64,000 bases of DNA. Source: Amylibacter marinus (GTDB lineage Bacteria; Pseudomonadota; Alphaproteobacteria; Rhodobacterales; Rhodobacteraceae). This document shows, in pieces, positions 57,143-64,000 of the stretch; the stretch's first letter is position 1, and each line of letters opens with the position of its first letter. Position numbers and translations under genes: made by a program. Below the pieces are notes generated by a model. That model ran no database searches. It saw nothing but the letters and a program-made list of their open reading frames with translations, and was not told where the DNA came from. The stretch covers positions 682,001-746,000 of the forward strand of contig NZ_BSNN01000002.1 in the NCBI RefSeq assembly GCF_030160015.1. The letters are read 5' to 3'.

Positions 57143-59089
57143 ATGCAGAAAATTCGTAACCTTGCCACGCCTGTTTTGGCACACCAAATCGGTATTTTAT
57201 TCTATGTCTGGCGGCGCGATGTCGTATTGCGCATCGGGATTGAGCTGTTGTTTTTTGCCAGCATTCTAGCGGTTTTGCCGGTATGGGTGGTAGCATCATT
57301 GGTGATCGGGATCATCTGGGTAGAAGTTGCGATTTATCGCATGGCTATCCCCTTTGCACAGAAAAGATATTTATTTACAGAGGGGTTTGGTTATCAGGTT
57401 GAGGTCATCAACATGGTGCATATGTTGTTGTTGGCAACGCCTGCGCTATTGTTCATTGCCACCACCAATCATGATCTGCGCTCGTTGGGCGGATTGTGGA
57501 TCATATTCCTTGCAATTTACAGCACCACATCTACCACATCGATCCCGCGGTTTTATTGGATGAATTTTGTGATTGCCAGCGCCGCGCTGGCCATTAGCAC
57601 GGTGATTATGTTTCAGTTTAGCCAGACATGGCTAGATGATACGGCATGGGGATCTTTGCTGATATTCTCGGCGGTTTTTGCGGTACATGGTATCAAATTT
57701 GCGCAACGCCAACAGGCCACCGCGGCGGCATTATGGCGCGCAAAAACCCTGACATCCGCCAGCCAGATCGAGCAGGAATTCCCTAGCCATTGTGACGCGT
57801 TAACTGGCCTGTCAAATCGCAATGCCTTTGATGAAAAGCTGCGCGCCATCACCAAGGACACAGGGCGCAATCAAGGCGACCTAGCCATGTTTCGCATTCG
57901 CCTGAGCCACCCCTGGCGTCAACATCAGGGGTGGGATCAAAACGCCTATGATCATGCGTTGTTCAACGTCAGCTCGCGATTGATGAGTTTTTGTAAATCT
58001 AAGGGATTTGCCGCCCGATTTGACAAGGATGATTTTGCGGTGATCTTATGGGATATCAGAACCGACCGCGCCGCGGTTAAGCTGGGGCGGGCCTTGGCCG
58101 ATCTGTTGGACGAGCCAATTGCGTTTTTTGATCGCAACATTCATGTGGTTGCCTCGATTGGAATTGCACGATCAAAGGCAGGTAAGATGAACCAAAAAGA
58201 GTTATGCTCGTCCGCAGAATTCGCGTTGGATTCATTGCTGGGCAGTGAAACAGATGACGTCGCAATAATCAAAGCGCCAGAACAATCGAACTGTTTAATT
58301 CTAAGCGAATTAGAAGAAATTGATGCGGCTCTTAAGAATGGCGAATTCGAACCCTACTATCAGCCGAAAATAGATATGTTGACCGGGCAGATTATTGGAT
58401 TCGAGGCCTTGGCACGCTGGCATCACCCAGATCGAGGCGTCTTGTTACCAGCAGAGTTTCTACCCAAGTTGCACGAGTTTGACCGAATGCGCGCCTTTAC
58501 CTTTGCGATTACGCAGCGCGTTCTGTTGGATATTCAGGCATGGCAATTGCGCGGGCTTGACCCCAGATCTGTCTCTGTGAACCTAGATGAGGGAACATTG
58601 GTTGGTAACGAGGGGCTGGCGGATCTGTTTTGGCTCTTAGAGGATCACAAGGCCGCGGCAAAGTTGTTGACACTTGAGATCAGTGAAAAGGTGATCGTGC
58701 AACAAGAGGATCAGCTGATCCAGAATGCGCTACGCCAATTCGTAGATATGGGTATGCGGATTTCCATGGATGACTTTGGTACGGGGTTTGCAGCCTTTCG
58801 GTATCTGAGCCGACTGCCGTTGGACGAGCTGAAGATTGATACGCAATTCGTGACCAGCATTGGCCAGGATCCCAATGCGATTGTGAAAATCGAGGGATTC
58901 TTGGCGATTGCGGCGCAATTGGGGGTTATGGTGGTGGCCGAAGGGGTGGAAACCCCTGCTCAGCGTGCCTTCTTGCTGGAGCGCGGCTGTAACATTGGCC
59001 AAGGGTTTTTATTCTTTAAGCCAAAACAGTTTGGTCAGATCACAAAGGTGCTGCGCGAACAGAATGCGGCAATTGTTGTGCCTGCCTAG
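57143..59089 (+). CDS. Membrane c-di-GMP phosphodiesterase (degenerate GGDEF, intact EAL)
   Basis: 648 residues from the ATG at 57143, which has GGGGA seven bases upstream. About six N-terminal membrane helices (25-190) form a putative sensor. The GGDEF domain (DALTGLSNRNAF near 215) has FDKDDF in place of GGDEF, so cyclase activity should be lost. The EAL domain (390-640) is complete: GFEALARWHHP, the metal residues in LTLEISEKV and DDFGTGFAAFRYLSRLPLDELKID, and VVAEGVET. The prediction is a phosphodiesterase that lowers cyclic di-GMP and favours motility over attachment. It overlaps the convergent next gene by four bases. Confidence 0.92.
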   Translation: MQKIRNLATPVLAHQIGILFYVWRRDVVLRIGIELLFFASILAVLPVWVVASLVIGIIWVEVAIYRMAIPFAQKRYLFTEGFGYQVEVINMVHMLLLATPALLFIATTNHDLRSLGGLWIIFLAIYSTTSTTSIPRFYWMNFVIASAALAISTVIMFQFSQTWLDDTAWGSLLIFSAVFAVHGIKFAQRQQATAAALWRAKTLTSASQIEQEFPSHCDALTGLSNRNAFDEKLRAITKDTGRNQGDLAMFRIRLSHPWRQHQGWDQNAYDHALFNVSSRLMSFCKSKGFAARFDKDDFAVILWDIRTDRAAVKLGRALADLLDEPIAFFDRNIHVVASIGIARSKAGKMNQKELCSSAEFALDSLLGSETDDVAIIKAPEQSNCLILSELEEIDAALKNGEFEPYYQPKIDMLTGQIIGFEALARWHHPDRGVLLPAEFLPKLHEFDRMRAFTFAITQRVLLDIQAWQLRGLDPRSVSVNLDEGTLVGNEGLADLFWLLEDHKAAAKLLTLEISEKVIVQQEDQLIQNALRQFVDMGMRISMDDFGTGFAAFRYLSRLPLDELKIDTQFVTSIGQDPNAIVKIEGFLAIAAQLGVMVVAEGVETPAQRAFLLERGCNIGQGFLFFKPKQFGQITKVLREQNAAIVVPA

Positions 59090-59888
59090 CTACATTTCAG
59101 GGCCGCGATTAAAGCATGGGGCGTGTATTTTGAGAGAATGCCTCTCTCGAGCTCTGCCCCATTAAATCTTGTGGATATCACATCGCGCCACCCGCCATCA
59201 ACGGTGATGATTTCTGGGGATGCGCCCGTACAATGTCGGATGCCCCCCGAGATGGTGGTCTCGCCGATGCGATGATTGGTGAGATCGGGGGCTTCGGCAA
59301 TTTTTGAAAATTTGCGCCCCTTTAGGCTCCATATCTGTAGGGTTTTTGCCAAATGCGGGCGATCAATAAAGGCGATGTCCATTGCCCCGTCCCCGTCAAA
59401 ATCCGCGGCCCCAATTGGAGCAAGCCAGCGGAACCGTCGGCCAATATAGGGCGTGGCGGCAATTAACTTGATCTTACCTGCGCCCTCTTTGGCGTAGCCA
59501 TAGATGGCAAGCCGCGCGCCCAATTTGAAATCGGAATGAACAACAACCACCTCGTTTAAACCATCGTTGTTCATGTCGATAAGGCGCGGTGCTACATCCT
59601 CGAATACGGAATTGTCAGGGGCCAAAACCCGATCACAGCGGGAGGCATCCCACGGCAGGGATACGATAAACCCACCCGCCTCTACATCATCCCCCAATGC
59701 ACCATGGGGATAGGAAGATGTTGGGTTGACAAAGGCGGCCCTCTGACCATCCTGTTGCGTTACCGGAGAATGATCAAAGCTGCGTTTAATCGCACAGTTT
59801 TGACCGGTTAGGCGTGTTTGGTCAGGAGTTTGCGCCTGAGCAATATTTGCGCAGATTAGCGCGCAAATTATGGTGTAGGCGCGGCGCA

Positions 59889-59889
<1 letters not shown>
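59086..59889 (-). CDS. Secreted VCBS/FG-GAP-like protein
   Basis: 267 residues. A signal peptide (MRRAYTIICALICANIAQA) precedes a beta-propeller-like body with two FG-GAP/VCBS signatures: PRLIDMNNDGLNEVVVV near residue 108 and GAADFDGDGAMDIAFID near 160, where the Asp-rich loops bind calcium in relatives. Two cysteine pairs are possible. The protein is probably periplasmic, with unknown role. It shares one base with the ferredoxin gene upstream. Confidence 0.82.
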
Positions 59890-60278
<389 letters not shown>

Positions 60279-60477
60279 TCAATTCTGAGTAAAACCCACA
60301 AAGGTTTGATCAACATGGGGAGCATTGCGTTAAAATTTATGACAAATTTTAGGCTGTATAATCGTAATTTATATAATAATTTTAATAGATTACGCGTTAA
60401 CCTACTCGCAAACTTTGTTTTGATTTTTCCATGCATTTTATGAAAAATAGACCCAGAGCGAGCATGGGGTGTTTGAC

Positions 60478-61599
60478 ATGGCTATTGAATACAAAGCAAA
60501 TAAAAATGGGTTCTTTCTGACAACTGCGGTTGGCGGGTTACTGGCGCCCAGCCTATCGTTATCGGAAACCTTGAACATCAAGGGGCGCGTCATCAGCGCC
60601 GCGGGCAGCGACCAATGGTCAACAGCACCCGCAGGTGACGGCGGATTGCGTTTTGACCTTTCGGCGGTTGAATTTTCAAGCATTGCGGTCATTGGCGCGT
60701 CTCGAGAGGTACAATTTGATGCGGCCATATTGTACCGCATCGAGGATGGCGCACAGCTGGCCATTGGAACGATTTCTTTCGGCACTGCCTTGGTTGTTGA
60801 GGCAACCTTTGATGATATCAACGGCACGCTGGGCTGGCGCGCGGATATTGCCGACGCAGTGGCCGAGATGGTGAAAACCAACGGTATGGTTTTTCGCGGC
60901 AGCTCAGACATAGATATTTTCGAGCCGGTTGTAGAGCCTCTGTATTACAGCGAAACAACGGTTGTTAAATTACGAGGGGGCGATGATATTGCCACAGGAA
61001 CCCATGGGGATGACAATATCCATGGTGGTTCTGGAAACGATAATATCACAGATGACTACGGCACCAATCGCCTACATGGGGGCGATGGGGACGATGTGAT
61101 TATTATTGGCAATAACAGTACCAACAGCACAGCACTAGGGGGGCGCGGTGACGATATGTTGGTGTCTGGGCATGGTGCTGATGTTTTGATCGGAGGGGCT
61201 GGTAATGATCAACTGGTGGGCAACAACGGTGCGGATCAGCTACGTGGCGGCAATGGCCGTGATGTTTTACTAGGCGGTGCAGGTGATGATTTTCTGCGCG
61301 GTGGCCACGGCGATGACACACTACAGGGGGGAATGGGCGATGATACCTTGGTTGGTGGCAGCGGCAGCGATCAGTTTGTTTTCTATCAAAACAGTGATGG
61401 TTCTGACGTGATCAAGGATTTTTCGACGGGGGTTGATGTGATTGTTTTGCCGGATTTCATCGGTGATTTTGGCGATGTAAATCTACACCAACAGGGCAAT
61501 GACGTAATTGTGACTCTGCATAATGAGGCATTTGAGGTTAAGTTAAGGGGTGTTGAGGCGTCCGACGTTGGTGCAGACGATTTCTTATTTGCGGTATAG
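60478..61599 (+). CDS. RTX calcium-binding exported protein
   Basis: 373 residues from the ATG at 60478 with GGGG eight bases upstream. Residues 1-160 form a beta-rich domain that is not recognised. Residues 165-305 hold about ten RTX nonapeptide repeats of the GGxGxDxLx type (GGSGNDNIT, GGDGDDVII, GGAGNDQLV, GGHGDDTLQ). They form a calcium-loaded beta-roll outside the cell. The C-terminal FVFYQNSDGSDVIKDFSTGVDVIVLPDF segment is the usual RTX end carrying the type I secretion signal. No secretion genes lie nearby. A long AT-rich leader (60213-60477) precedes it. Confidence 0.9.
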   Translation: MAIEYKANKNGFFLTTAVGGLLAPSLSLSETLNIKGRVISAAGSDQWSTAPAGDGGLRFDLSAVEFSSIAVIGASREVQFDAAILYRIEDGAQLAIGTISFGTALVVEATFDDINGTLGWRADIADAVAEMVKTNGMVFRGSSDIDIFEPVVEPLYYSETTVVKLRGGDDIATGTHGDDNIHGGSGNDNITDDYGTNRLHGGDGDDVIIIGNNSTNSTALGGRGDDMLVSGHGADVLIGGAGNDQLVGNNGADQLRGGNGRDVLLGGAGDDFLRGGHGDDTLQGGMGDDTLVGGSGSDQFVFYQNSDGSDVIKDFSTGVDVIVLPDFIGDFGDVNLHQQGNDVIVTLHNEAFEVKLRGVEASDVGADDFLFAV

Positions 61600-61630
61600 C
61601 AAACGGACAGGTTGAGTGTTTCGGCACCCT

Positions 61631-61667
61631 GGCCACGGGCGAACTTATCTCGCGCGTGGCCTTTTTG
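61631..61667 (+). terminator. Intrinsic terminator of the RTX gene
   Basis: GGCCACG-G-GCGA pairs with TCGC-G-CGTGGCC around loop ACTTATC and is followed by five T. Confidence 0.85.
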
Positions 61668-61719
61668 TTCCAAGCATTACGCGACAATTCGCAGCATATA
61701 CACCGCTAGCCGGTGCATT

Positions 61720-61742
61720 ACCTTTGATCAAAAATCAAAGGT
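61720..61742 (+). promoter_or_regulatory. Hairpin covering the ribosome site of the DUF2867 gene
   Basis: ACCTTTGAT pairs perfectly with ATCAAAGGT around CAAAA. The 3' arm contains AAAGGT of the Shine-Dalgarno AAAGGTGGG, seven to twelve bases before the ATG at 61750. A second small hairpin (CACCG/CGGTG, 61701-61715) precedes it. The lid role is inferred. Confidence 0.6.
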
Positions 61743-61749
61743 GGGTTTC

Positions 61750-62256
61750 ATGCTTTCCAATTTTCATCAAATCGATTCAGAAAACATCTATGTGCTAGCA
61801 CCGAGAACGTCTCTATATTTCTATGACAGCCAAACAAAAGAGCTACCACAATACCAAACGCCGCTGGAGGCATGGCAATCACTGATGGCACATCCTATGC
61901 CTTTGCTACGCGTGGCGTTTAAGATCAGAGATCGGATAGCGGGCTGGTTCGGGGTGCACGCGATTGGCGGGTTTTCCGGCCAAGAAGTCAACGAGGTACG
62001 AGCCGGGGACAGTTTGGATTTTTTCAAGGTTGAATATATCAACGATACGGTAATGCTACTGAGCGAGCGAGATCGGCATTTGGATGTGTTAACCTGTGTG
62101 TCGACCAAAGGATCGCAGCTAACGATCACCTCTTCGGTCATGGTACATAATTGGTTTGGTCGCATCTATATGGTGCCGGTGGCACCTGCGCATCGCGTGA
62201 TTGTGCGGCGTATGTTAAACAGGCTGGTCACGGCACAAGAGGCCCATAGCGCATAA
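61750..62256 (+). CDS. DUF2867 family protein
   Basis: 168 residues from the ATG at 61750; the frame is open upstream but that part overlaps the terminator of the previous gene. The DUF2867 pattern is clear: LMAHPMPLLRVAFKIRDRIAGWFGVHAI near residue 55, VRAGDSLDFFKVEYINDTVMLLSERDRHLDVLTCVS near 85 and VMVHNWFGRIYMVPVAPAHRVIVRRML near 130. The fold is thought to be SRPBCC-like, with a hydrophobic cavity; the ligand is unknown. Its ribosome site lies in a hairpin. Confidence 0.88.
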   Translation: MLSNFHQIDSENIYVLAPRTSLYFYDSQTKELPQYQTPLEAWQSLMAHPMPLLRVAFKIRDRIAGWFGVHAIGGFSGQEVNEVRAGDSLDFFKVEYINDTVMLLSERDRHLDVLTCVSTKGSQLTITSSVMVHNWFGRIYMVPVAPAHRVIVRRMLNRLVTAQEAHSA

Positions 62257-62257
62257 A

Positions 62258-62283
62258 AAAACCCGCCTAGAAAGGCGGGTTTT
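62258..62283. terminator. Bidirectional terminator between the DUF2867 gene and degQ
   Basis: AAAACCCGCCT and AGGCGGGTTTT enclose loop AGAA; both strands end in T runs and the genes converge. Confidence 0.92.
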
Positions 62284-62300
62284 CGGTGTATTCATTTATT

Positions 62301-63782
62301 TTATTCAGCCAAAACCAAGCCAACAAAGCGCGCATTACCACCGCGTGCCACCAGCATCAGGACAGATTTACGACCCGCAGCGACCACATCGGCAAAGGCC
62401 TTGGTGACCTGTTCCGGCGAGGTTACGGGTTCTTGTGCGATCTTTTGGATAACGTCGCCAACACGGATGCCTTTTACAAAAGCATCCGATGTTTCATCCA
62501 CATCGATCACCACCACACCTTCTACCGAACCATCAATATTATACTGCTCTTTGAGACTATCGGATATCGGGGCAAGCTTCATGCCCTTTTCTGTGACGTC
62601 CGCTGGCGTTTCTTCGGGCTTGGCAACCACTGGTGTAACCTCGGCCTTTTCTGCGTCCTCGCGGCGACCAAGTGTCACCAACAGCGTTTGTGTCTTGCCA
62701 TCGCGGTAAATCACCACCCGCACAGCCTTGCCAACCTCGGCGTTGCCAACTGCGGCAACAAGCTCGCGGGTACCTACAACGTCTACCCCATCAAAGGTCA
62801 GGATAACATCGCCGGCCAATATGCCCGCATCTGCGCCAGGGCCTGCGGGCACGCCGCTGACGATTGCGCCCTTGGCACTATCAAGGCCTAATGCAGAGGC
62901 CATGTCACTGTCGATATCTTGGATTTGCACGCCCAGCCAACCACGACGGGTTTCACCGAACTCTTGCAGCTGTTGGACAACACGGCTTACAACCTTGGAC
63001 GACATGGAGAACCCAAGACCGATAGAGCCACCATTAGGAGAGATGATCGCCGTATTCACACCGATGACATCGCCATCCATGTTAAACAGTGGGCCACCAG
63101 AATTCCCGCGATTAATTGCGGCATCAGTTTGGATGTAATCATCATATGGGCCAGAGCGCAGCGAGCGATTGCGCGCCGAGATAATTCCAGCAGAAACCGA
63201 GAACCCCTGCCCCAATGGGTTACCGATAGCCATCACCCAATCACCGACCCGCGCGATATCGCTGTCGCCAAATGCAACAAAGGGCAGCGGCTCTTCGGCC
63301 TCGACCTTTAGAACCGCAACATCGGTTTTCGCATCACGTCCAATCAGCTTTGCATCGCGTTTCGTGCCATCGAAAAATTCGATGGTGATTTCATCGGCCT
63401 TATCAATAACGTGGTTGTTGGTTACAATAAATCCATCCGCCGAGATCACAAAGCCAGAGCCCAGCGCGGATGAACGGCGCGGACGGCTGGGGCCGGTATT
63501 TGGACCCTCGTTAAAGAAATCATCGAACAGATCGCCGAAGGGGCTGCCCTCGGGAACCTGCGGACGGTTTTCACCAGAGCGGCCCACCACGGTGGTGGAT
63601 GTGGTGATATTCACCACAGAGGGTGACAGACGCTCTGCCAGATCAGCGAAGCTGTCTGGGGCGCCTCTGGCGTGGCTGCTGATGGCGGAGGCAATCCATA
63701 GCATTATCGCCATGAGTGTGGCGTTTAAATAGATTGGCAACTGATCAACATATAGCTTCTTGGTTCTGGCGATTGGGGTCAC
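62301..63782 (-). CDS. degQ: DegQ/HtrA-family periplasmic serine protease
   Basis: 493 residues from the GTG at 63782, which has GGAGG six bases upstream; the longer ATG frame from 63833 has no such site. An N-terminal membrane segment or signal (LPIYLNATLMAIMLWIASAIS) is followed by the trypsin-like domain with the triad His in IVTNNHVIDKADE, Asp in KTDVAVLKVE and Ser in AAINRGNSGGPLFN, then two PDZ domains (GWLGVQIQDIDSDMA; EGVVVIDVDETSDAFVKGIRVGDVI). It degrades or refolds damaged envelope proteins. In this order it follows a DUF2065 gene, as usual near hflKC. Confidence 0.95.
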   Translation of the reverse strand: MTPIARTKKLYVDQLPIYLNATLMAIMLWIASAISSHARGAPDSFADLAERLSPSVVNITTSTTVVGRSGENRPQVPEGSPFGDLFDDFFNEGPNTGPSRPRRSSALGSGFVISADGFIVTNNHVIDKADEITIEFFDGTKRDAKLIGRDAKTDVAVLKVEAEEPLPFVAFGDSDIARVGDWVMAIGNPLGQGFSVSAGIISARNRSLRSGPYDDYIQTDAAINRGNSGGPLFNMDGDVIGVNTAIISPNGGSIGLGFSMSSKVVSRVVQQLQEFGETRRGWLGVQIQDIDSDMASALGLDSAKGAIVSGVPAGPGADAGILAGDVILTFDGVDVVGTRELVAAVGNAEVGKAVRVVIYRDGKTQTLLVTLGRREDAEKAEVTPVVAKPEETPADVTEKGMKLAPISDSLKEQYNIDGSVEGVVVIDVDETSDAFVKGIRVGDVIQKIAQEPVTSPEQVTKAFADVVAAGRKSVLMLVARGGNARFVGLVLAE

Positions 63783-63943
63783 TCTTATCCTCCATTTGGG
63801 CAATTTATAGGGCTCTCCTGTCGAGCCTATCATTAAAGATGTAGTTTTTACCTAAGTTTTCAAGTCAATTTCGGGTAATATACCTCAAAACCACGTGAAG
63901 GTATCACAGGTATTTATCACATTCCTGTTTAGCGGTTTTTTGC

Positions 63944-64000
63944 TTAGGCTACAAAAGCGCGCACCGCCCACAGCATCACAACCCCAAATGCGACGATGAT
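63944..64000 (-). CDS. DUF2065 membrane protein, C-terminal end only
   Basis: The last 18 codons and stop of a gene cut by the window edge, reading IIVAFGVVMLWAVRAFVA. A glycine-containing helix ending in WAVR.F is the typical tail of the short DUF2065 proteins encoded between hflC and degQ. The 161-bp gap to degQ (63783-63943) is AT-rich and shows no clear terminator. Confidence 0.7.
   Translation of the reverse strand: MIVAFGVVMLWAVRAFVA

Noticed and set aside
63783-63833. ATG-initiated longer degQ
   Set aside because: The added 17 residues are charged and lack a ribosome site, whereas the GTG at 63782 has GGAGG at ideal distance.

Overview
The window reads as chromosomal DNA of a marine-type alphaproteobacterium of the order Rhodobacterales (Roseobacter group). 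The evidence is the gene complement and order: glyQ-DUF6446-glyS followed by a divergent PPDK-like gene, degQ preceded by a DUF2065 gene, three small DUF1127 genes, an aa3-type ctaD, a SAM-II riboswitch in front of metZ, and CCUCCUCCC-loop hairpins of the kind known from Rhodobacter. Genus cannot be fixed from the sequence alone. Almost all of it is compact housekeeping DNA with genes overlapping by 1 to 4 bases; there is no phage, IS element or CRISPR array.

1-9 kb: end of an alpha/beta hydrolase, a histidinol-phosphatase-like gene whose ribosome site lies inside a terminator-like hairpin, an XRE regulator, typA, a LysR regulator divergent from twin DUF1127 genes, a Bax-inhibitor-1 protein, a MAPEG protein, rpmG (55 codons), a thioesterase overlapping mrp/apbC. 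8.3-11.4 kb: a tungstate-type ABC operon (tupBCA), then a probable small RNA of three hairpins each exposing CCTCCTCCC in its loop, then a DUF1127 gene whose own terminator loop is TCCTCCC, and a 49-residue membrane peptide gene. 11.6-22.7 kb: an M20 amidohydrolase, a short AT-rich patch next to tRNA-Leu(GAG), lipB, an LTA-synthase-like sulfatase-fold protein, a secreted SH3 protein, ctaD, a lone nuclease-helicase gene (DUF2075) of foreign look, yqeY and carA.

22.9-36.4 kb: a membrane glycosyltransferase with a MshEN domain, a GntR regulator, a HAD nucleotidase coupled to a UbiH-type monooxygenase, a class V aminotransferase behind two overlapping Lrp/AsnC regulators, ilvC divergent from them, a DMT exporter, the folB-folP-glmM run, and a SleB-like cell wall hydrolase. 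36.5-47.1 kb: a divergent PPDK, glyS-DUF6446-glyQ, a PLP-dependent decarboxylase, trkH and folE. 47.1-64 kb: a membrane pentapeptide-repeat protein, metZ with promoter, SAM-II riboswitch and terminator, an alpha/beta hydrolase-fold protein lacking its serine nucleophile, the ftsY-EamA-yciB operon with a 14-copy hexanucleotide repeat inside ftsY, xseA divergent from purD, a c-di-GMP phosphodiesterase with a dead GGDEF domain, a VCBS-like secreted protein, a 2Fe-2S ferredoxin, an RTX protein, a DUF2867 protein, degQ, and the tail of a DUF2065 gene.

Functional threads: folate supply (folE, folB, folP), translation (glyQS, typA, rpmG, yqeY, tRNA-Leu), envelope (glmM, SleB-like hydrolase, glycosyltransferase, sulfatase-fold transferase, degQ, yciB), and branched-chain/sulfur amino acids (ilvC, metZ). 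The most distinctive items are RNA-level: the CCTCCTCCC tri-hairpin RNA beside a DUF1127 gene, the SAM-II leader, and two hairpins that bury ribosome-binding sites (hisN-like gene and the DUF2867 gene). The best candidate for an undescribed accessory function is the single-gene PD-(D/E)XK-like nuclease plus SF1 helicase protein at 18.8-20.7 kb. All motif and hairpin readings were done by eye; no alignment, folding or database search was run.
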